DNA of 64,000 nt from Mycobacterium sp. IDR2000157661 (GTDB lineage Bacteria; Actinomycetota; Actinomycetes; Mycobacteriales; Mycobacteriaceae): NCBI RefSeq assembly GCF_022317005.1, contig NZ_CP081006.1, positions 1,736,001-1,800,000 of the forward strand, given 5' to 3'. A program made the position numbers and the translations under genes. Shown piece by piece: positions 47,291 to 56,511 of the stretch; position 1 is the stretch's first letter; each line of letters opens with the position of its first letter. A model generated the notes under the pieces. The model was given only the letters and a program-made list of their open reading frames with translations, was not told the origin of the DNA and searched no databases.

Positions 47291-47926
47291 GTGCCGCATA
47301 CGGCGAGTAGAGGTCCGGGTCGTCCCCCCGCAGCGAAGGCTGCCGAGACGCGGGAGCGCATCATAGGAGCGGCCCGCGAGGTCTTCAGCGAACTCGGCTA
47401 CGACGCCGCCACGTTCCAGGCGATCGCCATCCGGGCCGACCTGACCCGTCCCGCGATCAACCACTACTTCGCCAGCAAGCAGGTGTTGTGGCGAGAGGTC
47501 GTCGAGCAGACCAACGCCGCGGTCGTCAGCGCCGGTAAGGCGCGGGCGCAGAGCGAGACCGGTCTGCTCAGCCGGTTGTCGGCCTACTTCACCGCTGCGA
47601 TGCAGGCCGACTCCGAGGACCGTTCGGGTGCAGCGTTTCTCGTGACCTCGGTGCTCGAGTCGCAACGACACCCAGAGCTCGCCGGCGGCGAGCACGATTC
47701 GTTGAAGAACTCCCGCGAGTTCGTCACCTGGGCGGTCAACGACGCCGTCAAGCGCGGCGAGCTGAGCACCGACACCGACGTCACGTCGACGGTCGAGATG
47801 CTGGTGGCCGTCATGTGGGGCATGGGGTTCTACGCCGGCTTCGTCGGCACCCACGAAGAGCTGAAGGCCGTCGTGCACAACTTCGAGTTGCTGATGGCCA
47901 ACAAGCTGTGGCAGTTGCGCGGCTAG
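47291..47926 (+). CDS. TetR-family regulator upstream of the aldehyde dehydrogenase/SDR genes
   Basis: A 211-residue TetR protein. The HTH region is ETRERIIGAAREVFSELGYDAATFQAIAIRADLTRPAINHYFASK (read in two parts here), and the C-terminal domain has a VESTLESQ-like helical core. GTG at 47291 gives the expected short basic tail GRPPAAK before the HTH; GTG at 47273 is also open. It diverges from another TetR gene and points toward the aldehyde dehydrogenase, which it may regulate. Confidence 0.8.
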   Translation: MPHTASRGPGRPPAAKAAETRERIIGAAREVFSELGYDAATFQAIAIRADLTRPAINHYFASKQVLWREVVEQTNAAVVSAGKARAQSETGLLSRLSAYFTAAMQADSEDRSGAAFLVTSVLESQRHPELAGGEHDSLKNSREFVTWAVNDAVKRGELSTDTDVTSTVEMLVAVMWGMGFYAGFVGTHEELKAVVHNFELLMANKLWQLRG

Positions 47927-48043
47927 CTCGCCTGCGGCGGTGGGTGCGACGCGAACGGCGCCCGGGTATCTGAAGAGCTCTTCTGGGCGTCGAACTAACT
48001 TGGATAGGATCGGGTATTCGCCGGGTCAGGAAGGACACCCACC

Positions 48044-49444
48044 ATGACCACAGAAATCGCCGCCCCCGCAGAGGCAACCCCCGACATTCCGAGCGTCGTC
48101 CGCCGATTGCGCGACACCTTCGCAACCGGCCGGACCCGCGACCTCGAGTGGCGCAAACGGCAGCTCAAGGCAATGGAGCGGCTGGTACTGGACAACGAGC
48201 AAGCCATCGCCGCAGCGCTGGAGCAGGACCTCGGCCGCAAGCCGTTCGAGGCCTGGCTCGCCGACATCGCCAGCGTCGCCGGGGAGGCCAAGGACGCCGC
48301 CAAGAACGTCCGCAAGTGGACCAAGCGCAAGTACCGGATGCTGGAGATGTCGCAGCTTCCCGGCCGCGGCTGGGTCGAATACGAGCCGTTCGGCACCGTG
48401 CTGATCATCGGCGCGTGGAACTTCCCGTTCGCGTTGACGCTGGGTCCGGCCGTCGGCGCCATCGCCGCGGGCAACACGGTGGTGCTCAAGCCGTCGGAGA
48501 TCGCGCCCGCGTCGTCGGCGGTGATGGCCGAGCTCGTGCCGAAGTACCTGGACAAGGATGCGATCGCGGTCATCGAGGGAGACGGCTCGGTCAGCCAGGA
48601 GCTCATCGCTCAGGGCTTCGACTACCTGCTCTACACGGGCGGTACCGAGATCGGCCGCAAGGTCTACGAGGGCGCAGCGCCGCATCTGACGCCGGTGACC
48701 CTCGAGCTCGGCGGCAAGAGCCCGGTGATCGTCTCGGCCGACGCCGATCTCGACGTCGCGGCCAAGCGGATCGCGTGGACCAAGCTGATCAACTCCGGTC
48801 AGATCTGCATCGCTCCGGATTACGTCCTGGCCGACGCCCGGATTCGCGACGAGCTCGTCGACAAGATCAAGGCCGCGGTGGAGAAGTTCGAGTCCGGGCA
48901 TCCCGACGGTAAGCGCATCGTCAACGAGCGCCACTTCGACCGGCTGACCACCGCGCTGGCCGCCACCAAGGGCGACGTGGTCATCGGCGGCGGCTCCGAC
49001 GCGTCGAAGGTCAGCATCCAACCGACGGTCGTGGTCGATCCGGACCCGGCTGAACCGCTGATGACCGACGAGATCTTCGGCCCGATCCTGCCGGTGATGA
49101 CCGTTCAATCCCTCGACGACGCAATCACATTCGTCAACTCGCGGCCCAAGCCGCTGGCCGCCTATCTGTTCACCAAGACCAAGAGTGTGCGCGAGCGGGT
49201 GATCAAGGAGGTCCAGTCGGGCGGCATGGTGATCAACCACCTGCTGTTCCACTTCGCGACCAACAAGCTGCCGTTCGGCGGCGTCGGGCCCTCGGGGATG
49301 GGCGCCTATCACGGCAGGTTCGGATTCGAGACGTTCAGCCACAAGAAGGCCGTGATGACGAAGATGACCCGACCCGACGTCGGCGCCTTCATCTATCCCC
49401 CGTATACAGAAAAGGCTTGGAAGCTCGCCAGACGACTTTTCTAG
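48044..49444 (+). CDS. Aldehyde dehydrogenase, class 3-like
   Basis: A 466-residue NAD(P)-dependent aldehyde dehydrogenase that oxidises aldehydes to acids. The NAD fold has GAWNFPFALTLGPAVGAIAAG and the Lys in VVLKPSE. The general base is Glu221 in LELGGKSP and the nucleophile is Cys255 in SGQICIAPDY. The short length and C-terminal helix (WKLARRLF) fit the class 3/fatty aldehyde type. Together with the SDR gene 48 nt downstream it matches the order of Rv0147-Rv0148 in M. tuberculosis. The substrate is unknown. Confidence 0.92.
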   Translation: MTTEIAAPAEATPDIPSVVRRLRDTFATGRTRDLEWRKRQLKAMERLVLDNEQAIAAALEQDLGRKPFEAWLADIASVAGEAKDAAKNVRKWTKRKYRMLEMSQLPGRGWVEYEPFGTVLIIGAWNFPFALTLGPAVGAIAAGNTVVLKPSEIAPASSAVMAELVPKYLDKDAIAVIEGDGSVSQELIAQGFDYLLYTGGTEIGRKVYEGAAPHLTPVTLELGGKSPVIVSADADLDVAAKRIAWTKLINSGQICIAPDYVLADARIRDELVDKIKAAVEKFESGHPDGKRIVNERHFDRLTTALAATKGDVVIGGGSDASKVSIQPTVVVDPDPAEPLMTDEIFGPILPVMTVQSLDDAITFVNSRPKPLAAYLFTKTKSVRERVIKEVQSGGMVINHLLFHFATNKLPFGGVGPSGMGAYHGRFGFETFSHKKAVMTKMTRPDVGAFIYPPYTEKAWKLARRLF

Positions 49445-49492
49445 GGAGCAGCGCGAAGCGCCCTGGGGAAGGCACAGCTAGGAAGGAACCCC

Positions 49493-50356
49493 ATGCCAGG
49501 AGTGCAGGATCGCGTCATCGTCGTTACCGGGGCCGGAGGCGGACTCGGACGGGAGTACGCGATGACACTCGCCCGTGAAGGCGCCAGCGTCGTCGTCAAC
49601 GATCTGGGTGGTTCGCGCGACGGCACCGGCGCCGGCCACAACATGGCCGACCAGGTGGTGCAGGAGATCAAGGACGCTGGCGGCCGAGCAGTCGCGAACT
49701 ATGACAGTGTCGCCGACCCGGAGGGGGCCGCCAACATCATCAAGACCGCCGTCGACGAGTTCGGCAAGGTCGACGGGGTGGTCTCCAATGCGGGCATCCT
49801 GCGCGACGGCACCTTCCACAAGATGGAGTTCGCCAACTGGGACGCCGTGCTCAAGGTGCACCTGTACGGCGGTTACAACGTGATCCGCGCGGCGTGGCCG
49901 CACTTCCGCGAGAACAACTTCGGCCGCGTCGTGGTCGCCACCTCGACCAGTGGCCTGTTCGGCAACTTCGGCCAGGCCAACTACAGCGCGGCCAAGCTCG
50001 GTCTGGTCGGGTTGATCAACACGCTGGCCCAGGAGGGCGCGAAGTACAACATCAAGACCAACGCCGTCGCGCCTATCGCGGCCACCCGCATGACCGAGGA
50101 CATCCTGCCCAAGGAGGTGCTCGAGAAGCTGACGCCGGAGTACGTGGCGCCGGTGGTGGCCCAGCTGTGCACCGAGGAGGTGCCCGAGACGGCGTCGATC
50201 TTCATCGTCGGCGGCGGCAAAGTGCAGCGCACCGCGCTGTTCCAGAACGAGGGCGTGACCTTCTCCGAGGTGCCGACGGTCGACGAGGTGGCCGCCAAGT
50301 GGGGTGAGATCACCGATCTGTCGGCGGCCAAGCAGGCGACCTTCAGCCTGGGCTAG
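49493..50356 (+). CDS. Short-chain dehydrogenase (peroxisomal MFE-2-like)
   Basis: A 287-residue SDR. It shows TGAGGGLG (12-19) for cofactor binding, NDLGGSRDGTG after the second strand, SNAG near 99-101, and catalytic Tyr164 and Lys168 in YSAAKLG. The close match to the hydroxyacyl-CoA dehydrogenase domain of multifunctional enzyme 2 suggests a beta-oxidation-like role. It follows the aldehyde dehydrogenase by 48 nt and is followed by a hairpin. Confidence 0.9.
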   Translation: MPGVQDRVIVVTGAGGGLGREYAMTLAREGASVVVNDLGGSRDGTGAGHNMADQVVQEIKDAGGRAVANYDSVADPEGAANIIKTAVDEFGKVDGVVSNAGILRDGTFHKMEFANWDAVLKVHLYGGYNVIRAAWPHFRENNFGRVVVATSTSGLFGNFGQANYSAAKLGLVGLINTLAQEGAKYNIKTNAVAPIAATRMTEDILPKEVLEKLTPEYVAPVVAQLCTEEVPETASIFIVGGGKVQRTALFQNEGVTFSEVPTVDEVAAKWGEITDLSAAKQATFSLG

Positions 50357-50370
50357 TGCAGGCCCCTGTC

Positions 50371-50390
50371 GCGCTCGGGCTTTCGAGCGC
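50371..50390 (+). terminator. Hairpin after the SDR gene
   Basis: GCGCTCG (50371-50377) pairs with CGAGCGC (50384-50390) across a 6-nt loop GGCTTT, 14 nt after the SDR stop and 18 nt before the HAD start. It could be a weak terminator. Confidence 0.45.
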
Positions 50391-50408
50391 TTGCGCGAAG
50401 AACATCGG

Positions 50409-51116
50409 ATGGTGACGCCCAAAGCGCTGGCGTTCGACACGTTCGGCACCGTCGTCGACTGGCGGTCCAGCATCATCCGCGAGCTCGAGGAGTTCGGCAA
50501 CGCCCATGGCCTGCAACGGGATTGGGCCGCCTTCGCCGACGGCTGGCGCGCCGGGTATCCACCTGCGATGGACCGGGTCCGCCGCGGCGAGCTGCCATGG
50601 ACGAAGCTCGACGGCCTGCACCGGATGATCCTCGTCGACCTGCTCGATGCAGCAGGCATCAAGGTGAGCGAGGATGCCGTCGACCACCTGAACCGGGCCT
50701 GGCACCGGCTCGATCCGTGGCCCGACGCGGTTGCAGGACTCACCCGGCTGAAGGTGCGCTATGTCATCACGACCTTGTCCAACGGCAACGTCTCCCTGCT
50801 GACGAATATGGCCAAGCGGGCGGGGCTGCCGTGGGACTGTGTGATCTCGGCCGAGCTGTTCCGCCACTACAAACCCGACCCGCAGGCGTACCTCGGCTGT
50901 GCCGGCCTGCTCGACGTGGCGCCCGGCGAGCTGATGCTGATCGCCGCTCACGCCAGTGACCTGCGGGGGGCTAAGCGGGCGGGCCTGATGACGGCGTGGG
51001 TCGACCGACCGCTGGAGTACGGAGCGGGCAGGCGTCGCCCGTCCAAGATCGCTGACGGCGAATTCGACGTCATGGCATCGGACTTCGTCGACCTAGCGCG
51101 GCAACTCGGCAGCTGA
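50409..51116 (+). CDS. Haloacid dehalogenase type II-like hydrolase
   Basis: A 235-residue HAD-superfamily hydrolase. The nucleophile motif is FDTFGTVVDW with Asp10, the second motif is TTLSNGN, and the third is YKPDPQAY with the Lys. The cap insertion and spacing fit the L-2-haloacid dehalogenase branch, in which water replaces halide. The substrate may instead be a phosphate ester. The ATG at 50409 lies 52 nt after the SDR stop. Confidence 0.82.
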   Translation: MVTPKALAFDTFGTVVDWRSSIIRELEEFGNAHGLQRDWAAFADGWRAGYPPAMDRVRRGELPWTKLDGLHRMILVDLLDAAGIKVSEDAVDHLNRAWHRLDPWPDAVAGLTRLKVRYVITTLSNGNVSLLTNMAKRAGLPWDCVISAELFRHYKPDPQAYLGCAGLLDVAPGELMLIAAHASDLRGAKRAGLMTAWVDRPLEYGAGRRRPSKIADGEFDVMASDFVDLARQLGS

Positions 51117-51135
51117 GTCGGCGGCGTAGCGTGGA

Positions 51136-51870
51136 GTGGTGATCGAATCAGCGACGGCCGGCGCGCTCGGTAGGGCCCTCGAGCTGATGGCCGATCCGCC
51201 GGCCCGCCCCGACGTCAGCAAGGGCTATCTGGACCTGCTCACCGACGTCGCATCCGCGCCGCCGAAGAACACCGGCGTGATTCAGGCGGCCTGGGCCTCC
51301 GGTATCGGCTCGTTGCTCTACGACAACGCCCAGGCCCTCACCCGCAGGCTGGTGAGTGCGTGGCAGCTCCCGCTCGGCTGGCTCGACGTGCCCGCCGGCG
51401 GCGTGGCCCTCGACGTCGGGAGCGGGCCGGGCAACGTCACCGCGTCGCTCGCGCGGGCGGCCGGTCCCGGCGGTCTGGCGCTCGGTGTCGACATCTCCGA
51501 GCCGATGCTGGCTCGCGCGGTCCAGGCCGAGGCCGGACCGAACGTCGGATTCCTGCGCGCAGACGCACAGCGGCTCCCCCTGCGCGACCACACCGTCGAC
51601 GTCGTGGTCTCGATCGCCATGCTGCAGTTGATCCCGGCGCCACCGGCGGCCGCAGCGGAGATGGTGCGGGTGCTCAAGCCCGGCGGCCGGATCGCCGTGA
51701 TGGTGCCGACCGTCGGCCGCGCGGGCGAGTTGTTCCGGTGGCTGTCCAACGGCGGCGCCCACTTCTTCACCGAGGATGAACTCGGCGACACCTTCGAGGA
51801 TCTCGGCCTGACAAGGATCCGGACAAAGACGCTCGGCAACGTCCAGTGGGTGCGCGGACAACGGCCCTGA
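51136..51870 (+). CDS. SAM-dependent methyltransferase, class I
   Basis: A 244-residue class I methyltransferase. Motif I is ALDVGSGPGNVTASLARA at about 90-107, motif II is GVDISEPML, the acidic loop is RADAQRLPLRDHTVDVVV, and LKPGGRIAVMVPT is the post-motif strand. GTG at 51136 or the next codon 51139 is the start. It lies 17 nt before the DUF456 gene. The substrate is unknown. Confidence 0.82.
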   Translation: MVIESATAGALGRALELMADPPARPDVSKGYLDLLTDVASAPPKNTGVIQAAWASGIGSLLYDNAQALTRRLVSAWQLPLGWLDVPAGGVALDVGSGPGNVTASLARAAGPGGLALGVDISEPMLARAVQAEAGPNVGFLRADAQRLPLRDHTVDVVVSIAMLQLIPAPPAAAAEMVRVLKPGGRIAVMVPTVGRAGELFRWLSNGGAHFFTEDELGDTFEDLGLTRIRTKTLGNVQWVRGQRP

Positions 51871-51887
51871 CACCGTAGATTCGATTC

Positions 51888-52373
51888 GTGAGCACCGGCG
51901 GCATCGTTCTCGTAGCGCTGGTGATCGCGGTCGGTCTGGTGGGCATCGTGGTGCCGCTGCTGCCCGGTGTGTTGTTGGTCTTCGCGGCGATCGCGGTGTG
52001 GGCCGTCGTCGAGAACAACCCGACGGCATGGGTGACGATGGGCGTGGTGGCCGCGCTGCTGGGCGCGGCCACCCTGATCAAGTACCTGTGGCCGATGCGG
52101 AGGATGCGCGCCGCCCGGGTACGCACGTGGGTGCTGGTGGTCGGCGGTCTGCTCGGCATCATCGGGTTCTTCGTGATACCGGTGGTGGGGCTGGTGCTGG
52201 GTTTCGTGGCCGGTGTGTATCTGGCCGAACTGGTGGACCGCCGCGACCAGGTGCTGGCGTGGACGTCGACCAAGCATGCGCTCAAGGGCGTCGCGCTGTC
52301 GGTCGGCGTCGAGCTGGTAGGAGCGCTGCTGGCGACCGTCGTTTGGGTCATCGGGGTCTACCTCACGCAGTAG
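51888..52373 (+). CDS. DUF456 family membrane protein
   Basis: A 161-residue polytopic protein with about four membrane helices. It has a glycine-rich pattern (VGLVGIVVPLLPGVLLVFAA at the start and GLLGIIGFFVIPVVGLVLGF in the middle) typical of DUF456. It starts with GTG at 51888. No function is known for the family. It lies between the methyltransferase and luciferase-like genes in the same direction. Confidence 0.85.
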   Translation: MSTGGIVLVALVIAVGLVGIVVPLLPGVLLVFAAIAVWAVVENNPTAWVTMGVVAALLGAATLIKYLWPMRRMRAARVRTWVLVVGGLLGIIGFFVIPVVGLVLGFVAGVYLAELVDRRDQVLAWTSTKHALKGVALSVGVELVGALLATVVWVIGVYLTQ

Positions 52374-52382
52374 CTTGCATTC

Positions 52383-53552
52383 ATGGCCAAGCTGCGCTTC
52401 GGATACTTCATCGCACCGTTTCACCGCGCCGGTACCAACCCGACGCTCGCGCTGCAGCGCGATCTGGAGTTCATCGAGCACCTCGACGCCCTCGGCTACG
52501 ACGAGGCGTGGATCGGTGAACACCACTCTGCGGGCAGCGAGATCATCAGCTCGCCCGAGGTGTTCATCGCCGCGGCGGCCCAGCGCGCCAAGCGAATCCG
52601 CTTCGGTACCGGGGTGATCTCGCTGGCGTATCACAACCCGTTGTGGACCGCCGACCGGCTGATGTTGCTGGATCATCTGACCCACGGCCGCATCATCGGC
52701 GGAATGGGCCCAGGGTCGCTGCCCACCGACTCGGCGATGATCGGCCTGACGCCGACGGACACCCGCGAACTGCTGGAAACCAACCTCGACATCGTCGTGC
52801 GATTGCTCGCCGGGGAAGTGGTCAGCGCCAAGACCCCGACGCACGAATTATTCGACGCACGACTGCAACTGGCGCCCTACTCCGACGGTGGCATCCCGTT
52901 GGCGGTGGCGGGCGTGGCCTCACCGACCGGCGCCCGGCTTGCGGGTAAGCACGGCATCGGCCTGCTGTCGATCGGCGCGACCCTCGTCGTCGAGGGCTTC
53001 GACGCGCTGGCCTACCACTGGGGCATCGCCGAGGAGCGCGCCGCCGCGTTCGGCACCACCGTCGACCGCGGCAACTGGACGCTGGTGGGGCCGATGCACA
53101 TCGCCGAAACGGTCGAACAGGCCCGTGCCGATGTGCGTTTCGGCATCGAGTCCTGGTACCGGTACTTCCAGAAGGTGGCGGCGTTCCCGCAGATGACGAT
53201 GCCGGGCGACAACATCGACGAGGTCATCGACGTGATCAACGGGGCGGGCGCCGGGGTGATCGGGACACCGGAACAGGCGCGCGCTCAGGTGCAGCGGCTG
53301 TGGGACCAGTCGGGCGGGTTCGGGTGCATGCTGCAGATGGGGCACGAGTGGGCCAACCCGGCTGCCACCAAGCGGTCGGCCGAACTGTTCGCCGCCGAGG
53401 TCGTTCCCCATTTCCAGGGACAGGCGCAGCCGACCCTGGACGCCGCGGCGCGCGCCAGCGAAGTGCGCGAGGACATGGCGGCCACCCAGCTGTCGGCCAT
53501 CGAGCACATGACGAAGAAATACGAGGCGGAGAAGGGCTCCGCCAGGCGTTGA
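52383..53552 (+). CDS. Luciferase-like (LLM class) flavin-dependent oxidoreductase
   Basis: A 389-residue TIM-barrel enzyme of the bacterial luciferase-like family using FMN or F420. It has the LRFGYFIAPFH opening, EAWIGEHHSAGSEIISSPEVFIAAAA, and GVISLAYHNPLWTADRLMLLDHLTHGRIIGGMGPG, which is the core of the family. The C-terminus ends in a Lys/Glu-rich tail. It is 9 nt after the DUF456 stop, so it may be co-transcribed. The substrate and cofactor are not settled. Confidence 0.86.
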   Translation: MAKLRFGYFIAPFHRAGTNPTLALQRDLEFIEHLDALGYDEAWIGEHHSAGSEIISSPEVFIAAAAQRAKRIRFGTGVISLAYHNPLWTADRLMLLDHLTHGRIIGGMGPGSLPTDSAMIGLTPTDTRELLETNLDIVVRLLAGEVVSAKTPTHELFDARLQLAPYSDGGIPLAVAGVASPTGARLAGKHGIGLLSIGATLVVEGFDALAYHWGIAEERAAAFGTTVDRGNWTLVGPMHIAETVEQARADVRFGIESWYRYFQKVAAFPQMTMPGDNIDEVIDVINGAGAGVIGTPEQARAQVQRLWDQSGGFGCMLQMGHEWANPAATKRSAELFAAEVVPHFQGQAQPTLDAAARASEVREDMAATQLSAIEHMTKKYEAEKGSARR

Positions 53553-53553
53553 C

Positions 53554-53594
53554 TCTGCGGTCAGGGCGCAGAAGTGTGAGTGGTCACCGCCCTG
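53554..53594. terminator. Nested inverted repeats between the luciferase-like and ptpB genes
   Basis: TCTGCG/CGCAGA (53554-53559 and 53667 is not used; the second arm is 53567-53572) forms a 6-bp stem with a 7-nt loop. An alternative 7-bp stem is CAGGGCG (53562-53568) with CGCCCTG (53588-53594). The two alternatives share bases. They lie between convergent genes, so either can stop transcription. Confidence 0.4.
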
Positions 53595-53613
53595 TGCGCA
53601 TAGTCAACAGCGA

Positions 53614-54423
53614 TCAGTCCAGAAGCGTCGCGCGTAGTCGCGTCACCGCGTCGTCGGTGACGCCGGACGCCGCGAGGTAGCCGCGCAGCGAGCCGTAGTT
53701 GTGCTCGATGGAGCGGCGCGCGGCGGCGAGGTACTCCTCTCGGACCCCCAGCACCGCGTCGGTGAGCCGAGCCTCGACGAAGGTGACCTCCTCGGCGGTC
53801 TCCGTCCGTTCACGGACCGATCGCAGGATCTGCTCGCGCAGGTGGGGCACCGCGTCGTTGCTGCGCAGGAAGTCGGCCAGCACGGCGTCGCGGTCCACTC
53901 CGACGGCTTCGAGCACGGTGGCGACCGTGAAGCCGGTGCGGTCCTTGCCTGCGAAGCAATGCGCGATCACCGGCCTGCCGTCGGCGAGCAGCGAAACCAC
54001 CTGTCGCACCGCGCGTTGCGCACCCCCGAGAGTGGGGAAGCGCTGGTACTCGTCGGTCATGAACCGGCCGGCGGCGACCGAGACGTCCTCGTCGTCGGGC
54101 TTCTCGGTCATCATCTTCTGGAAGGCCGACTCGTGCGGCGCCTCGCCAGCCTGGCCGGACGAGACGGCCTCGACCTCGTGGAAGTGCAGCAGATGCACCT
54201 GCACGCCCGCGGGCACCGCTCCAGTGCCGTGGCGTTCCACCTCACGCGCCGAGCGCAGGTCGGCGACGTCGGTGATGCCCAGCCGCCGCAGCGCCTCGCG
54301 GCCGGCGTCGTCGAGGCCGGTGAGCTCGCTGGACCGGAAGAACCGGCCCGGCTTGATACCGGTCTCGCGGGCGACGTCGCGAAAGTTCCACGCCCCCGAG
54401 AGCTCGCCGATTCCGACGGTCAC
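53614..54423 (-). CDS. ptpB: Protein tyrosine/lipid phosphatase PtpB
   Basis: A 269-residue phosphatase of the PtpB type. The catalytic P-loop is HCFAGKDRTG at 155-164 with Cys156, Lys160, Asp161 and Arg162. AWNFRDV near the start and FRSSELTGLDDAG match mycobacterial PtpB, as does the order next to fadE2. In M. tuberculosis PtpB is secreted and dephosphorylates host proteins and phosphoinositides. Here, in a probably free-living species, the role is open. Its start overlaps the fadE2 stop by 4 nt. Confidence 0.93.
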   Translation of the reverse strand: MTVGIGELSGAWNFRDVARETGIKPGRFFRSSELTGLDDAGREALRRLGITDVADLRSAREVERHGTGAVPAGVQVHLLHFHEVEAVSSGQAGEAPHESAFQKMMTEKPDDEDVSVAAGRFMTDEYQRFPTLGGAQRAVRQVVSLLADGRPVIAHCFAGKDRTGFTVATVLEAVGVDRDAVLADFLRSNDAVPHLREQILRSVRERTETAEEVTFVEARLTDAVLGVREEYLAAARRSIEHNYGSLRGYLAASGVTDDAVTRLRATLLD

Positions 54424-55694
54424 CCAGTCACCGCCGGGCTCGATTGGCGGCCCACCGCCGTCGCCGCCGTCGCGAAAGCGCTTTTCTCCCTACCTAGTTC
54501 GGCGCGGGCGATGGTTCGCATGTGCACTTCGTCGGGCCCGTCGAACAGGCGCATCGCGCGGTGCCAGGCATACAGCCGGGCCAGCGGCACATCGTCGCTG
54601 ACTCCGGCGCCGCCGTGCACCTGGATCGCGCGGTCGATCACGTTGCACGCCACCTGCGGTGCGACGGCCTTGATCTGAGCCACCAGCACCTGTGCGTCCT
54701 TGCTCTTGTTGCCGTGCTGGTCGATGGTCCAGGCGGCCTTGTGGCACAGCAGCCGGGTCTGGTCGATCTCGTTGCGCGACAGTGCGATCTGATGCCGGAC
54801 CACGCCCTGCTCGGCCAGCGGTTTGCCGAACGCCACCCGCTTCTGCACCCGGTCGATCATCAACGCCATCGCGCGCTCGGCGGCGCCGATGGCGCGCATG
54901 CAGTGGTGGATGCGGCCCGGGCCGAGGCGGGCCTGCGCGATCGCGAATCCGCTGCCCTCCTCGGCGAGCAGGTTCGCCGACGGCACCCGCACGTTGTCGA
55001 AGGTGATCTCGCAATGGCCGTGCTGGTCCTGCCAGCCGAACACCGGCAGCGACCGCTCGATCGACACCCCGGGGGTGTCGGTGGGCACCAGGATCATCGA
55101 CTGCTGCCGATGGCTGGCCGCGTCGGGATTGGTGCGGCCCATGACGATCATGATCTTGCAGCGCGGATCGGCCGCGCCGGTGATCCACCACTTGCGGCCG
55201 TTGATGACGTAGTCGTCCCCGTCGCGCAGCATCGTGGTCTCGATGTTGCGGGCGTCGCTGGAGGCGACGGCGGGCTCGGTCATCGCGAAGGCGCTGCGGA
55301 TCTCACCGTTGAGCAGAGGTTCTAGCCACTGCTTGCGCTGCTCTTCGGTGGCGAACAGGTGCAGCGTCTCCATGTTGCCGGTGTCGGGGGCCGCGCAGTT
55401 GGTGACCTCGGGGGCGATCTCCATGCTCCACCCGGTCAGCTCGGCCAGCTGCGCGTACTCCAGGTTCGTCAAGCCGGACTCGGGCGGCAGGAACAGGTTC
55501 CACAGCCCGCGTTCCTTCGCCAGCTTCTTGAGGTCCTCGACGATCGGCGGGACGGTGTGGTCGTGGGGTCCGGTCTGGGCGCGGTACTCCTCGTAGTCCT
55601 TCTCCGCCGGGAAGACGAACTCCGTCATGAACGCGGTCAACCGCTCGTGGTAATCCTGCGCCTTGGCCGACATCGCGAAGTCCATGTCAGCCAC
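54420..55694 (-). CDS. fadE2: Acyl-CoA dehydrogenase FadE2 (ACAD10/11-like)
   Basis: A 424-residue acyl-CoA dehydrogenase. FAD-fold motifs include AFAMTEPAVASSDARNIETT, the WWITGAADPRCKIMIVMGRT region, and QVHGGAGVSDDVPLARLYAW near the C-terminus. The end motif reads LFDGPDEVH instead of the EGT form, as in the ACAD10/11 group. It starts with GTG at 55694; ATG at 55685 is a second choice. It forms an operon with ptpB through a 4-nt overlap. The substrate is unknown. Confidence 0.9.
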   Translation of the reverse strand: MADMDFAMSAKAQDYHERLTAFMTEFVFPAEKDYEEYRAQTGPHDHTVPPIVEDLKKLAKERGLWNLFLPPESGLTNLEYAQLAELTGWSMEIAPEVTNCAAPDTGNMETLHLFATEEQRKQWLEPLLNGEIRSAFAMTEPAVASSDARNIETTMLRDGDDYVINGRKWWITGAADPRCKIMIVMGRTNPDAASHRQQSMILVPTDTPGVSIERSLPVFGWQDQHGHCEITFDNVRVPSANLLAEEGSGFAIAQARLGPGRIHHCMRAIGAAERAMALMIDRVQKRVAFGKPLAEQGVVRHQIALSRNEIDQTRLLCHKAAWTIDQHGNKSKDAQVLVAQIKAVAPQVACNVIDRAIQVHGGAGVSDDVPLARLYAWHRAMRLFDGPDEVHMRTIARAELGREKSAFATAATAVGRQSSPAVTG

Positions 55695-55733
55695 GATATG
55701 ACACCCGTCGAAACCGGGCGCCGGGGGAGACGA

Positions 55734-56006
55734 TCAGGCCGTCGGCGGCCGGTGCGGTGTGGGGCTCTGGTCCGACTCCCACTTCGTCTCCAGCGATCGG
55801 GTGACCCTGGTCCCCGCCGGATAACGCACGTCGAAGGTCTGCGCGTCGGGGGCTTCCAAGGTGACCAGGTAGCCGTCGTCGACCACCTCCTTGTGCACCA
55901 CCTTGCACGGCTGCGCATCGGCGCCCTCCCGGTCACCGGAGATGGTGACGGTGATGAGGTCGCCCGGGGCGACGTCGTCGATCGGGTCGTTCGAGATGTT
56001 CGACAT
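55734..56006 (-). CDS. Small cytosolic protein, function unknown
   Basis: A 90-residue protein without signal peptide, membrane helix or cysteines in a pattern, apart from Cys in QPCKVV. It is strand-rich (DLITVTISGDREG, YLVTLEAPDAQTFDVRYPAGTRV) with a disordered Pro-rich tail. It is not recognised. It lies 39 nt upstream of fadE2 in the same direction. Coding status is supported by the clean start ATG and codon use. Confidence 0.6.
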   Translation of the reverse strand: MSNISNDPIDDVAPGDLITVTISGDREGADAQPCKVVHKEVVDDGYLVTLEAPDAQTFDVRYPAGTRVTRSLETKWESDQSPTPHRPPTA

Positions 56007-56034
56007 GGCTTCGACGTTAGCTGCACACGGCGAA

Positions 56035-56062
56035 GCCCTCCCCGCATGTGGTCGGGGAGGGC
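56035..56062 (-). terminator. Perfect 10-bp hairpin between the His-rich peptide and the DUF gene
   Basis: GCCCTCCCCG (56035-56044) pairs with CGGGGAGGGC (56053-56062) across an 8-nt loop. It follows the stop of the His-rich secreted gene on the minus strand by 15 nt, and separates it from the next gene. Confidence 0.7.
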
Positions 56063-56077
56063 CTCTGGCTCGGCCGA

Positions 56078-56335
56078 TCAGGGGTGGTAGCCCGGCACCA
56101 GGTTCTGCAGGTGCGCGATGCCGTGATGATGGGTGCCGTGGTGGTGGGTGCCGGGTGCGGAGTGGGCGGTGTGGGTGGGGGTGGCGACGATGCCGGGGCT
56201 GTAGGGCGTGGTGTCCTGCGAGTAGGTTCCCGCGCTCGCCGCGCCGGCGAATCCGAGGGCGCCTGCGATGATCCCGGCGGAGACGACCGGCAGGGCGAAG
56301 AAGCGGGCGGTGCGGCGGGTGGTGTTGGCGTTCAT
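56078..56335 (-). CDS. Small secreted His-rich protein
   Basis: An 85-residue exported peptide. A basic start (NTTRRTARFF) and hydrophobic core end in ASAGTYS, a signal-peptidase I site near residue 35. The mature 50 residues include THHHGTHHHGIAHLQ, an eight-His cluster likely to bind Zn, Cu or Ni. It diverges from the response-regulator gene, and a strong terminator follows, so it is a separate transcript. Its function is not known; metal buffering is an inference from composition. Confidence 0.75.
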   Translation of the reverse strand: MNANTTRRTARFFALPVVSAGIIAGALGFAGAASAGTYSQDTTPYSPGIVATPTHTAHSAPGTHHHGTHHHGIAHLQNLVPGYHP

Positions 56336-56511
56336 GATGAATCCTCCTGTGTACGTGGGTTTTTCGGTATGTCCGCCGGTGCGTTCCGGCGATGACTCAA
56401 GAATGCGGCATAGCGGGGGCCTTGTATGTCGGCCGACCGGTGGTCGTGGCGGATGAATCGCGTGTCCCCCAATCGGAGGAAGCCCGCGGTCGGCTGTGCC
56501 AAGCTGACGGC

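Noticed and set aside
53614..54423. Idea that ptpB marks a pathogen
   Set aside because: ptpB and the ESX-1 locus also occur in non-pathogenic mycobacteria, so they do not show virulence.
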